Shown one piece after another: positions 1 to 13,300 of a stretch of 64,000 nucleotides of DNA. The notes below the pieces were generated by a model that was not told where the DNA came from, ran no database searches, and worked only from the letters and a program-made list of their open reading frames with translations. The translations under genes were made by a program, and so were the position numbers. Source of the stretch: Isoetes taiwanensis (taxonomy: Eukaryota > Streptophyta > Lycopodiopsida > Isoetales > Isoetaceae). The stretch spans positions 162,096 through 226,095 of the forward strand of contig JAJEKV010000411.1 of assembly GCA_021234155.1 (NCBI GenBank), read 5' to 3'. How positions within the stretch are numbered: position 1 is the stretch's first letter; each line of letters begins with the position of its first letter.

Positions 1-1405
1 TTAGAGCAAACCCTGTCCGTCCGCTCAAGTGTTTCACATAGAGGAACTTCCGTCTGAGCCAATCAGCAAGAAAAGTCAAGCAGTCACAGAGGAAAAATAA
101 AAGTTGGAAATTGCTTATTTGAAGTAGTTAAAGATTTAATTAAGATTTTTAATTTATGATTGTAACTCCTTAGAGGTAGATGAATTTTATAGATATAAGT
201 TCTATTTGAAGTACATCTTGAGACAACAACTGTGACTGCAGCATAAGTTTGTCTTATTATTTATTATCATTATAGTAAAACACGATGTAGCTTTCAAAGA
301 CTAGATTTGAGTTATTTCTAGTTGTGAACTCAAATAGAATCGTAACTATATATGGACTTGGTTATATTATTCATATACTTCATTGACCGAGGCTGTCAAT
401 CCTAGGAAATGGAGAAATTGATATGATGGTGCTCGCAAGTGCTTGAGGAGCGATTATGTGAGCAATTAAAATAGAAGAAAGAGATATTATTTAGGTCTAA
501 CTATGGATTAAATTGTTTAAGCTAAACTAGCCAAGAAGTATTATAAAAAGGTGAGACCTTTAAGGAAAGGGATAATTTACAAAAAAGGCAAAGGCCTAAT
601 AAAACATCACAATAGAGGATAGCAGATGGACATTAGCAACAACAGGGATTAGTCGCTGGGAGAGGCATCAACCAAAAGCGACAGCGACTTGCTCAGCATC
701 CCGATAGTCGTGAGATACCCCATAGCAATTTCAGACCTGCCTCCAACAATCAGCAACCCTCAAATCATGTTCTCAGCCAAGTAGATTCTTTAGAATCCTT
801 CAAGCTTTTTAATATCCCATTTTTTCATAGCAAGATCCTGAATCTTGGACTTTTAAGCATATTCTTGAAATTTGTGTGCTAACTAGAGAGATTCTCTAGC
901 ATTTCTTTGATATTTCTCCATTTCCTTTAATATTTAGTTCTTTCTCTGGGTTCTTTTGCTCAGATAACCTAGTTGAGTGGTGAGCTTTGGCCTCAAGGGC
1001 TGGATTCTGTTCTTTGAAGTGTCTTTCAATGATTATGCCTTAGATTGTGATTATTCTATTGCTAGTTAAGCCTTAGGTTCATATCAACAAAATGCAAAGA
1101 ACACTTGATCAAGTGGAAATTCACAAGCGAAGAAGAGGCCACTTGGAAAAGAAAGAGGATTTGAAGAGGGACTTTCCTCTTTGCGAATTCCTAGGCCAAG
1201 GATACATGCTATCTAGTTGAACATGCAAACATGATTATAGTCATAATTATGTGATATGTATAAACTTTCTTGACCTTGACATTTAAAATATAACTATATG
1301 TTATTGATTAAGAAGTACCTTGTTTAAATCAGAATGTTTTGTTAATCATGTTAGATCAATTGTGACGATGCGGAGGACGGTGTCCATCCCTCCTCCCACC
1401 CACCC
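1..1405. other. unassigned, probably eroded retroelement interior
   Basis: I find no reading frame longer than about 60 codons that resembles a known protein and no convincing splice-flanked exon. The stretch ends in a purine-rich run directly before a candidate LTR (next entry). It may therefore be the worn internal part of a plus-strand LTR retrotransposon, but no gag or pol motif can be read to prove it. Confidence 0.2.
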
Positions 1406-1797
1406 AAGGGGAGTGTAATACTCCCTGTGTTGTATGTACAACATGGGACTATTATAGAACACTTCATGTGTTGCATGTCCATGTAGGGCACTCCCTATAT
1501 CACCAAGACCCAATATCAACCCATATTGGGGGTATACCAGTGCCTTTGATATCCATTAAGACCATTTTATTGCTTAAATTTCACTCTACTACCTCTTATA
1601 CATGTACATAAAAGTTACTTCATATCTTTATACATTTACACCTACCTTTACACACTTACTTAAGATTTCCCCATTTGCTACTTTCCCTTTGGGGGCTTCT
1701 CGTTGAAACAAGCGCATTCAGCTCGGCGCATTCCTCTTCAAGCTTCAGCCTTGTTCTTGCTCTACTTTACCATAATCACGCAGCCATAGACACTACA
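1406..1797 (+). repeat. candidate 3' LTR with polypurine tract
   Basis: A purine run (aaggggag, 1406-1413) is followed at 1414 by tgtaatactccc, the TG-type opening common in plant LTRs. The block closes at 1791-1797 with cactaca, so it would be a TG...CA repeat of about 384 bp. No partner LTR is present in the window and I saw no clear target duplication. The call rests on the tract plus the terminal dinucleotides only. Confidence 0.33.
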
Positions 1798-2239
1798 ACG
1801 TATAAATTCCTCCCCATTCTAGTGCTTTGTTAGCGACAAGTCCTTTTGTGGGTATGTGGATTGCTATGATTTTGAGCCTTTAATGTACAATCTTGTTTCC
1901 ATGCATTATTCATTGCATTTCATGGATAGATATTGTCTACAGTAAATGAATCCCTGGTCTGAAGAGTAGTTGATGCATAAAACAGAGGTCATGAACCCAT
2001 TCAGTTCCCAAGTCAAGCACTGATGAGGAGACTGTGATTCGCTGCTTTCGCTAGTTGGGAATGCTATGAAGGATAAGGCGGTTATAGTCCTTATGTATTA
2101 GGTTTTGTATTTTATTTTATTTTATTTTTTTGTATACTATGCCATGGTTCCATTTATGTAGATTTAGTTATAATTGGTTTGTAATGTGGATGCAGATGCT
2201 CTTCCTCCTCCTGGAGTTGTGGCAAGTCTTTTCGTTTAG
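1798..2239. other. no feature recognised
   Basis: AT-rich sequence with short T-rich runs near 2105-2130. I see no coding frame, RNA gene or repeat boundary here. It may be the 3' part of a LINE, since the LINE coding relic starts immediately after it. Confidence 0.3.
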
Positions 2240-2640
2240 TATTCTACCTGCGTAGCCATTTGCCCATGAAAAAGCGCAGATTCATCGCCTTAATTCACAT
2301 GGGTGCACATCGTCTCCGAATTGAGACAAGCAGATGGATTGGGGAGCCATGTCAAGATAGCCTTTGTCAATGCTGCCAAGTAGGAGTCATTGAAGACGAA
2401 TGTCACACTCTTCAAAGATGTCCAGTGTATGATCGAATATGGACACGCTACGCTGAGTTGGTCAGGCCCGACCAGGCGCTACATGTGATTGTGGCGGCTT
2501 CAGTGCAGTTGCTGAGATTATATATTTAGGTCGTTGATATGCGGGCTCGGCTATGTCTTCGGACAATCACTTAACATGTACATATTCATGATGTAAATTT
2601 GTATAGTTTATCAGCATTCTTATTACTGCCACAGTTTTTA
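2240..2640 (+). mobile_element. LINE (L1-type) ORF2 C-terminal relic
   Basis: An open frame of 89 codons (2260-2529) matches the C-terminal region of LINE ORF2. It reads IALIHMGAHRLRIET, then a C-x2-C...H-x5-C cluster (CQCC, then ECHTLQRC) followed by PVYDRIWTRY. The same signature recurs in the LINE at 9.3-14 kb (IGQLRVSSHQLEIE; EEHFIFTCPVYYEI) and in the one at 53-58 kb (GRFRMGSHDLRIEK). No reverse transcriptase precedes it, so this is a 5'-truncated or deleted copy. The bases after the stop would be its 3' UTR. Confidence 0.6.
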
Positions 2641-3874
2641 CCCTCAAAAATCCTTCCAGTCAGGGGTTTTTTAATCCAAACAGTAATATGTCTTATTGCA
2701 CTCCTCCATTGAGTCCCGTAAGCTGATTGGTCTCTGTGGACAACAATTTAATTCAATTCAATTTGAAGGTCTTGTGTTCAAATCTCTCTTGGGACATTGG
2801 GAACCATCATATGTCCTTATAGGATGACGCTATGTGATATGACATGAAAAATACTATCTATCTATCTATATTTATGGTATTTCTTAGCCAACTATCTCGC
2901 AGTAGCTTCTTTGTCGCTCAATTATTGGACACCACCACAAACTATGCTCACCCTGGGGAATTTATATTTGATTAACATATAACCCTAAGAGTTCATGAGA
3001 GGTCGGTTTTTGGGGCCATTTGCATTCGTACACTTAGGGGTTTTGGGTGTTTCTAAACAGTGATTTAGTATAAATTTTATATGGGGATTCAGTTTGCCTT
3101 TCAAAAATGCATACACAAGAAGGGTGTTTTGGCCAACCTTCAAAAGCAGCTGCCATACCCCGCTCTATGTATAAGTGCATCCCCCGAGGCTCTCTCATAG
3201 CTTGAACTTCAAATTGATTTATAATCTATTAGAGAAGCATGTAAATGCCATGCTCAATCGTCTTCTCTGCACTTCACCCTATACCAGAGATTCCTAATGC
3301 AGAAAGCGTGAAGCTTTCCTATGTAAACAAGAAATAGCCATTCTTCTGTGATAGCTTCGTAGCTTATATTAGGGGCATTTTCCCAATATGTCAAAATATT
3401 GAGGCATTTTAACAAATACTCCAAAATACAGTGGTATCTTTTAATTTTCCCTTCCTTTTGTTGTTTGTGGGTTTTCTTTTATCATTTTAATGTCAAGATA
3501 TTGTTTCACCTACAAAAAGGACAATTTCCAGAAGCAAAAAATGGCGATTTGTTTCTAGAATTTATGATGAATGAAAAGCAGCAACAATATTGGGAGCATA
3601 GATTGTAATGTCAAAGTAAATTTTTCAGAATCCAAATACCTAGAAAAAGGAAATCTGTCTTGCTGAGATCGTAAATCACATCTTTCATCCATATCAAAAC
3701 TATAAGAGTGACGAGTGGAAACGAGCAACAACATTGGGAAAGGAAAGCATTCCTTCAACAATGGCCTTTGGTTTTTGTCATTGCTATTGAGGAGAAGGAA
3801 AACACACATAAAAAAAAATATAACGTTATCAGTTAGAAATTATCTCTGTTCTTTGTGTAAAAACTGAACCTAAA
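2641..3874. other. 3' flank of the S1-domain gene
   Basis: No gene recognised. A short (CTAT)n run lies near 2855-2872. The sequence immediately below 3875 must hold the 3' UTR and polyadenylation region of the minus-strand S1-domain gene. The short open frames at 3399-3608 and 3555-3809 overlap one another on opposite strands and match nothing. Confidence 0.35.
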
Positions 3875-6800
3875 TTAACCAAAGGTGTTAGTTGAGGCTT
3901 GAATAAGTTCTTTCATCATTTCACGATCTAAAGATGATTGGACCAAAATCTAGAAAAACAAAGAGATAAGTGAAGAAAAAGATCTATACAATGGACAATA
4001 AAGTAAATGTAAATTAACAAAGGATGACTACCTCCTGAATTTCGTTGCCAAGCCTTGCCACAATTTTATAGCTATTGTCTACTGAAGTTGACAAGTAGAC
4101 CTAAACAATACAATCAAAATTTAATGTCATTACTGTACACTGGCATTTACAGTCTACAATGGTTTCCATATAAACAGTATTCCCTTTAGGCTAAGGTGAA
4201 GAGGTTGCCCGCACATCCCACTCCTTCCCTAAGGGCGTAACAAATTCTCCCTCCCAAGAAACAGACAGAACCTATTCTTGTTCAAGTAGATATAAGACCA
4301 GGTTTATGAGGGGTGAGAATCACATTACCTGTTCATACTACTAAGATAGATAAGCTCAACCCCAAAGTTCCCAAGAGGCAGAGGGAGGAGAGAAGAACAG
4401 ATAAGGGTTGTATGGCTGACCCATAAGTGATGTTGTTACCATCATTCTGGTTGAACTACATTTGCAATGTTTGGTTTGACGCAAGTTCCATGGCTTCGGA
4501 TCTGATTTGGCAATACTAGAACTACCCAAAAGCTTTCACTCAAACTTGTGACAGAATGTGAACACTAAATCTCAAAGCTTTCATTTGTGTAGGACTGAAT
4601 TGCAAGAACCCCTCAATATTTGGTCTTTGGAAATATTTGTTCACCTTTCATATATTAGGAAAGTGAATTTTTCATATAATACTACCTGAAAATTCAGGGG
4701 CTATCATTGAACATTTTTGTCTTCAATAAAAGAGCAACGACTCGGCTTACCTGAAAATTAGGTGCTACCGATGAACTCTTCAATCTTCTACCCCTAACAA
4801 CAACTTGGACTCCTCCTGCATTTTCCAGTTTATCCAGAAACCCCTTGAATTCACGGGGCTGTATAACCTAAATATGAAAGTATCAGCCGTGAGTATAAGA
4901 GGGAAGGGCTGCCAGTGGTTCTTTTAGCTAAATACCACTTATCACGACCTAGTTGAATGCAAAACAAGCATCATATGTTTTGAACCTGTTATTAGCTGTG
5001 AGTATAACCTAGGAGAGAAGGGTTGCCAATGGTTCTTTTAGCAAATTACCACTTTATCACATTTTAACAGGCCTAGTTGAATGTAAAACAAGCATTATAT
5101 GTTTTGAACCTGTTAGCATCTCTTGGCCTTCTGTGTTCATGTCAGTATAAATAACATTTATTTCAATCTGAACTAGATATAAGGTATTGCACCTCAACAG
5201 CTTGTTAAAATGTGCATTTTTCTTTTTATAAGCCACAGTTAAGATTTTAGCTTAGCACCACAACTCTAGTAATGTTAGCACTGGTCATTCGTATGTTGCC
5301 CATGGACAATCAGCATGATTATCTAAGCTGCTCCTGTCCTTCGCCATTCACTATTCAAAGAGCTTTCTGAGACCAAAAAAAATACCTCTATATCCTGTTC
5401 AACAAGACCATTATTTCCGGTCTGAAATTGATTATTGCCTTCCAATAAGGACTCTAATGTTTCTTGCAGAGGATCCGACTGCAGAAGAATTGATCATAAA
5501 AAAGAAGGTTATTACATATCAGTCACATATTTAACTGTAAATGCTAACCATATAACCAACTTATGGTATTGTCACATATGTCATTGACACCAGATATTCA
5601 ACCATAATCAGTTCCTTTCGATAGACAGAAGGAAAGATCTCCTAATGAACGGTAAGTAGGCCGATGGCAACTGCATTCAACAGAAAAAGGAGCAAAACAT
5701 GAACATATATTATTGGTGTCTTAGCTAGAGTGGTTGGAATATAACACCACCACGAGGAGTAGCTTTCTGTGTTTCAGCTCAATATAAAGTAAAGGCTGTA
5801 GTAGGATTACTCGAATTATCATAATCTTTGGCCGACGGTTCGAAATTAATTCTAAGAGAACCTGTTTTGCCGAGTAGTGCTAATTACCCCCCCTTCAGAA
5901 AAATCTGTGCCTATAGCAAAGCAACAAAACCTCTTTCCATGCTGTATAAAATCTATGGAAGACAAGTCAGATGAACAAGATCATCAGCAGGGGTTTGTGA
6001 TATCGAACTTAATCACATTCTGGACTCCTATAATTTCTATTGTGTCTTCTTGTTAGTGCCAGAACTATCAGTTTATAAAAGAGAAATTAAGTTGGAAGAA
6101 AACTGCATACCCCATAGACAAACCTTAAGCAGCATGGCATCCACACCATACCAAGATTGTACACAGGCATGAAAAAATATAGGAGGACTATGAAATCTGA
6201 AGAATACACACAGCAATACTAAATCTGCAATATGGAATACAATCTTTTGGAAATCTTTTGATTATCAATAAAGCAAATTAGTATTTTTGACATAATCACT
6301 TCTTACATCTTTTGTCACCATATTTTCTTATGGGAAATCATTCAGCAGAGATGACAAAATATCAATTCCAAAGTGGTAATAGGTACAGCTACTTACATTC
6401 ATTTGTTTCATTGAAAGGTTGATCCGCTCAAGGTTATAATCAAGACCGCAGACTTTGACTTTGATCTCCTGAGAAATAACTTTTGTGTTATAACATGTCT
6501 AAACAAAGTCTCCCATCAGCATGAAAATAGGATTGAAGTATTTCTTATTCCACATCGCAAATCAGCAGTAGCAGCAAAATGGCACGTTATAATTATGGTG
6601 CCAGATAATAGTGCATAAACAGATCACAAAGCCTGGAAGCATGAACAACTCTAATAAAAAGCAATCCTGTAAATAAGGCTGGTGAAGGAAGGATTGTTAT
6701 TCCTTGATCTTTATAGGCTCGAGAAGGAAGTAGTTGAAAAGTCCGGCCACTATTAATCCAAAATATCACAAGATAGGTGATTAATTGACCTATTATAGTA

Positions 6801-7390
6801 AAGGCTGAGAACTTGAATGCGCTGGACCCCTGATCAATGATTCCAAAACAGCAGATACAAATACAAAATCTCCCTTTTAAACCATGACATACCCTGTAGC
6901 TATCGAATGAAAATTCCTTACCCAGAGTTGAAATTTGACCTAAATGCGGCAAGGATCCATTGGAAGAACAAATGCCATAAAGGTCATAGATTACGAAGCA
7001 TTACTGTGATGGTGAACACATTTTTCTACATGGGCCAGCTGTGCTCTTATGAATGATATTCTAATTCTCCTACCATTAACATAGTCATAGGAAAGATCTA
7101 TTGTAATTAAAGTTACAGGCTACCATAAAAACCGTCAACAAATATACCTGGCCCACATGCACTAGAGAAGCTGGGCTCGTTGATAGGTGCCAGGAAAGTT
7201 CTGACTTGTGTATTGGTAGCGTAACTCCTTGCAACTGCAAGATGTATCTCTCTGCTTTCCATCTTTCATATTAAAAGAGCCAACTAATTGCCAAATCATT
7301 AGAAGAGACAAATATAACCTCTACACGGATGCCTAAATCATCGATCTTGGAGACCATGCAAGTTACCACATCTCCAACTTTTAAACGCCC
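3875..7390 (-). CDS. S1-domain gene, exons 7-13 (second S1 domain and C-terminus)
   Basis: Seven small exons (69-117 nt) encode residues 622-815. Exons 7-9 form the second S1 domain: GRLKVGDVVTCMVSKIDDLG, then LQGVTLPIHKSELSW, then EIKVKVCGLDYNLERINLS. Exon 10 (SDPLQETLESLLEG) is an acidic linker. Exons 11-13 encode a mixed alpha/beta tail with FKGFLDKLENAGGVQVVV, then VYLSTSVDNSYKIVARLG, ending in SSLDREMMKELIQASTNTFG and TAA. The exons are recognisable only through flanking AG/GT dinucleotides and phase, because each is too short to stand out as an open frame. Introns here (about 80-930 nt) hold no gene. Confidence 0.87.
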
Positions 7391-10300
7391 CTAACAAAAG
7401 AGTCAAGCAAATTGAATACATAATTAGCAGGAACATTAGAATCATGTTTAATAAACCACCAATACCAACTGCATAATAGACTATTACCATCAATGTTTAT
7501 AGAGGCATAACGAACAGGCAAGTTGGATAAACTCCTATTTCCATATGTATTAATAAGCTACTATTCTGTTGTGACTAAACTTCAACTGAATTCAGACCTG
7601 CTAGCTTGTCGCAGAGTTCCTTTGTTGAAAATATTCAAGTTCCCTTATACATTACGAACATGATGATTTTCCTTCATCCTATTAAATCTTCTATTTCCAA
7701 TACAAGATAAGTGTCCCTCCTTTGTTTCTGAGATGGTCATAGGAAACAATATATGCTAGAGAAAGAATTGTCAAAAATGACTCTCCTCCTTTCTCAAAAT
7801 GCAACTTAGCTTCTCTCATAGCTGTGGAATCGAAACTAAAATGCAACTTGGTCTCTACAACCAACAGCAGGTAGTGTCTCAATGTGCAGCCAAGCATTAT
7901 TAGGAAGATTCTAAGTTCAAAAAGTGCAACCTGCTATTAAAATTTATGCACCTTATTGTCTTAGACTTCTGCATTTCCCAGCTATTATCTATGACCACCC
8001 AGTAACCAATTTCATTTCATTGTTTGGGAACTATGCTGGAGAGATTAAATTGTTCACTGTCCAGTCTATCAAGGTTTTGCATTTAGCAACACATATCACT
8101 TCTTAAGAACAATTTCATTATCTTGTTACTCTATAGATTATCTGCATTCATTCAGATTGTTCACTTAATGCTTGTGAGTGGAATAATTGCTGTTAGCAAA
8201 TAACACATGTCATGTGTCACTATTCATAGATGACTAGGCATGCCACCTAGGTGTTGCTGACATGGCTCTCCTATAAAGCCATAGTCACGCTTTATTGTTG
8301 TTCATTCAGAGTTCACGCACTAGACTAGCTAGATCGTCTATCTCATTCTATCCTTGCATAGTCGTCTTCATCCTATTCATATTCAGTCATATCTTCATGG
8401 TATCAGAGCTTAATGCGAGGAGGAAATCGAGTGCCGAATCTTAGCAGGTGGGATCAGAACGAGTTTTTTTTTCGGGTCTGATAAGGAGGAATTCGAATTG
8501 ATTCAAATTCGAATTTGAATCGTTCGTTGAAATCAAATTTCGTCAACTTCTAGGGCTGGATGTGATACACGTCAGCTAGAATATCCCTTAGCTTGCTGGA
8601 TTCTCTCTTTTCTTTTGACATTTGGTCAAAACTACGTGAAGAACATCCGATCACAATTCTTTGATAATCCTTTCTCCCTCAATCCGTGATTCCTTCTTGG
8701 CTCTGTTCAATTTGAACTGTTCGGATCTGCATTCTTTTCACCACAAATGGCTACAGATGCCAATTCTTGGAAATACTTTATTCACCCTGTGTTAGATATT
8801 GACAATTATTTCACATGGCAAGACGCCTTTGAAACCAATCATAATTTGAGAGGTTTGAGAACTGTTTTTCAACCCAAATGGAACCCTACTTCACCTGATG
8901 ATTTGGAAAACGATTTCATGGCTTTGAATCATCTCAAAGCATGTATTTATCCAGATTTTCAGAGAGATATTCGAGGGTATACAACTTTTACCCCAGCATT
9001 TAATTTTCTGCATAAGAATTGCATTCAGGCAGGTGAAGGTCAGCAACTTGGTAGTCAAAGCCAAATGGATAATCTCAGGTTGGAAACTTGCACTAATATG
9101 CGAGATTATCTGCAACAATTGAAAGCATTGAAGGAAAAATTGCTTGCTGCAGGCAGTACTCTATCAGATTTGTCTCTCATCCAGTATGCTCTCAAAGGTC
9201 TGCCTCGTGAATATGAAAATGTCTCTGATGATTACAAGCTCCAAGATAAGATCACTATCTCTTTGGCGCTGGCGCCTATTTTCTAGGCGCTGACCTAAAA
9301 CTGCCGCATGACCTAATTCCGGATTTCAACTATCCAGATTGATGGATACTCCTTCGAAACCCTTTTTGGGTGCTCCAGATTTGGAACAGGCCAATTATAG
9401 CCCTTTTACTGGTCCAGAATTGACACTTTCGGCATTGCAGAAACGGATGGAATTTTTTGAGATGCATATTATTGAACTCTCCAAGAAGGCACGTAATTTT
9501 GATATGCTCCAGCAGACAGTAGCAAGCATGATTCCACGGATTGAGGCCTTGGAGAAGTCATGGAAAAAGAATTTAACCAGGCCAACCTGGATGAATTGGA
9601 GAACATTAAATCTGAAATTGCAGTAATAAGGAAGCTGCCATCAATTGAAGGATTAAAACAGATTGAGTTGGAGCTCCACTCCCATCGAGAAGAAACTTCT
9701 AGATGGGTGGATATTGTCAAAAAGCCAGCAAAGGAGACAATCAATGCCACATTAGAGGAGGAAAGGAAAAGATCTTTGAAAGCATGCAATATCAGAGTCC
9801 TTGGGCTTGACATGACCGCTGATCCCCTCGATGTTGCAATTGAGTTTGTGACCAATACTTTAGGCATCTCTGATCATAACATTGAAGCTGCATGGAGCGT
9901 AAACAAGGGCAACCCAAGAGGGCAGCCTTTAATTATTAAGTTTAAGACCTTGGAAGATAGATTGAATGCCCTCAAGAATAGGAGAAAACTTGCAACAGTT
10001 CCTAAAGTCTTCATGGATGAAGATCTCACTCCAATGCAGGTTGAGCACAAAAAGAGATGTCTGCAAGAGGTTGCAGAAGCTCGAAAAGACCCAACCAAAT
10101 GGGCTGTCTATAGAGATGGCCGAGTCATCATCCGCGACAAGATCCACAAATAGGAACTAAGGGTCTATGAGACCATCAAATCCTTGGCTATGGCAGCATG
10201 GAACTGTTATGGGACCTTAAGATCAGATCCAGGTGGTCTTACGGACCTTGTCAAAGATAGAGATATTATCTTTTTGTCAGAAACACATGAAACAACAGAA

Positions 10301-13300
10301 ACAGGTCTCCCAGATGTGTCGGGTTACACTTGGGACTCCGTCTACAGAAGCAAGAAGAAAGGTAAACGAGGATCAGGAGGGGTAGCAGTCCTTTACAAAT
10401 CAGAATTATCAGGAATCATTTCCATAGTAAAAAGGATGAAGCAGCAAGGTTTTTGTGGGTCAAGATAAGAACTTCTCCAGGAGATTACATATACACTGCT
10501 GCATGCTACTTCCCCTCAAAATTCTGATTATGCTGATGTGGATACCCAAGAAGGCCTCTCCTTACATGGCTTTATTTGATGATATCACTGAATTCTCTAA
10601 GCGAGGCAAAATTCTGCTCGTGGGTGACTTTAATGCGAGAACAGCGGATGCCCAAGTTCAATTGATGGATTTTGAAAGTGATCCTGTCTTACTGCCATCC
10701 TTATCTCCTGTTGAAACCCATACCATGCGAAAGTCAGCTGATGGTATCGGAGATTACTAGGTATGGGCACTTCCTTTGGGAATTTGGACAGATGCATAAT
10801 CTTGTCATTTACAATGGGATGCAACACTGGCGGGTTCATCCAACTATACCTGTAATCCTCAAAGCGGCGGGCATAGTGTAGTGGATTATCTGATGGGGTC
10901 TCCAGCCTTGGCAAAAGAGATCGAGAAGTTTTCAGTTCCACCTCAACCACCCACTGGGGACCATTCTCCTCTCCTCTTTTGCCTCAAAATGTGTTTTGAG
11001 TTGGACAAAAGCTTGTCTCAGGAACCACCCTACTTCCGTTTTGAGTTTGACCACTCTCTTGATCTCATCTATAACCTTGAGCTTGACACACGATTGAGGG
11101 ACATCCATATCTTTCATAATGTGGAAGAAAAGGCCACGTTGCTCACATCTGCTATACACCAAGCCTGCATAAACACTTTCCCACACAAGCTTTGTTCCTT
11201 CGGTAAACGACGTGCACAGATGCCTCAAAACACTTGGTATGATGAAGAAATGCAAAAATCTTCACAAGCAGCTCAAGGAAGAGTTGGCAGCCTGCTCTTC
11301 TACAGCTATTGCGACTAGGAAAGCATACAAAAAGCTGATCCGCATGAAAAAAAGAGCATATATAAAGCAGGTGAGGGAAGACATGCTTAACATGCTTTAC
11401 AGTAATAAATCGGCTAAATTTTGGCAGAAGCTTCATGCTCGGAAATCTGATTTGCCTCTTAAAGACCCAAAAGTGTGGACCACTTATGCTCGAACGCTCC
11501 TAGATGTGGGAAAAGCAGATTTGCTTGACATTGGATTGCAGCCCCAGCCCCAATCCTCCTCTCTTTTCTCCACTTCCCTTATCCGAGAAGCTATAAGCAA
11601 ATTGAACACTGGAAAAGCAAAAGATTGTGAGGATTTGCAGGCTGAATTTTTGATCCATGGAATGGATACCCTTGCGCCTATTGTGGCAGATTTATTCAAT
11701 GAGATAATATGCTCAAGCTTTCCAAAAGCATGGACCATTAATATCATCAAGCCAATTTTTAAGGCCGGAGACCCAATGAATCCAAACAACTACCATTTAT
11801 AATGATTGGACATGTCATGGCAAGATTATATGGATGTGCATTGGACTTGATTATCAGTGAATATGCGGAGATAAATCTCCTTAGAGCAAAGGGCCAGGCT
11901 GGTTTCAGGAGGAGTTTCTCAACAATAGATCATATCTTTACCTTACGGTCAATCATTGAGGAAGCTAAAGCAAAGAAAACAAAAGTTTATTGTTGCTTTG
12001 TGGATTTCCGCAAAGCTTTTAAAGCTTTTGATACGGTCCCTCGGAATCGCCTATTTCATAGACTTACTGAACTTGGATTGTCACATCAAGTCATATGGGC
12101 CATTTTGATGCTCTATGAAAATGTTTTGGGAAGAATTAAAGTGCCCGGGGGCTGGTCGGATGACATAAGCAGCACAATTGGGGTTAAACAGGGCTGTCCC
12201 TTATCCCCTACACTCTTCGGTTTGTACATTGACGAGCTGGAAAGCTTCAGAGCAGCACTTGGAGGTGCGGATCTGCTTTAGCTGATGAATGCATATCCAT
12301 CCTTCTATATGCGGATGATGTGGTACTTATATCTTCTTCTCCTGAGGGCCTTCAGCATCATTTAATGGCACTTGAGAAATTTTGCGCTCAAAGAGAGCTT
12401 AAAGTGAACTTGGACAAAACAAAAGTGATGGTTTTCAACACATCACGTGCTTGCATGCATCGCAGCAGCTTCTTTTTCATGAATCAACAAGTGGAAGTGG
12501 TCTCTCATTATACTTCTCTCTCATTATACTTACTTAGGGGTGCAATTTAAGGGTCCCGTCTTTAGCATGAAAGACGCAGCATATGACAGGCTCACAAAGG
12601 GATATGCCTCGCTTGCAATGCTAGAGAAGAAATGTTTCAAAGCAGATTTTCAGGATGTCCCAGCAAAGATTCATCTTTTCAATACCTTAGTTAGACCAGC
12701 TGCTCTATATGGAGCTTTGATGTGGGGAATGGATATGACAGCCAAAGAATGGGGTCATATAGAAAGACTGCAAATTTATTTTCTGTCCAAAATGATTATG
12801 AGCAAAGCATCTGTGCCACATTCAATCATATTGGCAGAATTTTCAACCACTCCGCTTCAACTGGACGCAGCATTCCAGTTAGTCTCCTTTTGCATAAAAG
12901 TGCACCAACTCGGGTCCTCGTAGCAAGGCCAATGCAGGCTTCCATAGATTGCTCTCAAGAGCTCCAAAGATCTGGCTGAAAAGGGAGTACAGGAATGTTG
13001 GTACAAAGCATCGCAATGGGCTGCTTCTTTAGGATTTGGCTTGGGAAACCTGCCCCCCTTTCAACATAATGTAGCTGCAGCTAATACGGCGTAAAACCTG
13101 GAGAAAAAAAAGAGACTTGAAAAGAGAAGAACCAGCTCATACGGCACGATCTGGAAATTTTATACATATCAAGGACATGGTTAACCCCAAGTGAGCTTCC
13201 TACCAAGATGCAATTTTACAAAGATCACTTCCTTGAGATCAATGAAGATGGTTTCATCGAGCGACCAGGATATTTGAATATTCACCTCGCACATAAGGTG

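Noticed and set aside
2745-2875. SINE suggested by tgttcaaatct before a (CTAT)n run
   Set aside because: No A box at the right distance, and the B-box match is weak; only the simple repeat is sure.
3399-3809. Overlapping small frames just past the end of the S1 gene
   Set aside because: They lie on opposite strands over one another with no motif, and most likely fall in the gene's 3' UTR or flank.
5722-5847. tRNA-derived SINE suggested by tagctagagtgg (A-box-like) and ggttcgaaatt (B-box-like)
   Set aside because: The boxes are about 115 bp apart, too far for a tRNA-type promoter, the B box matches only 8 of 11 positions, and no tail or target duplication was seen.
9469-11789. Minus-strand frames over the LINE (for example 9469-9867, 10630-10950, 11484-11789)
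   Set aside because: They mirror LINE ORF1/ORF2 coding on the plus strand and show no independent motif.
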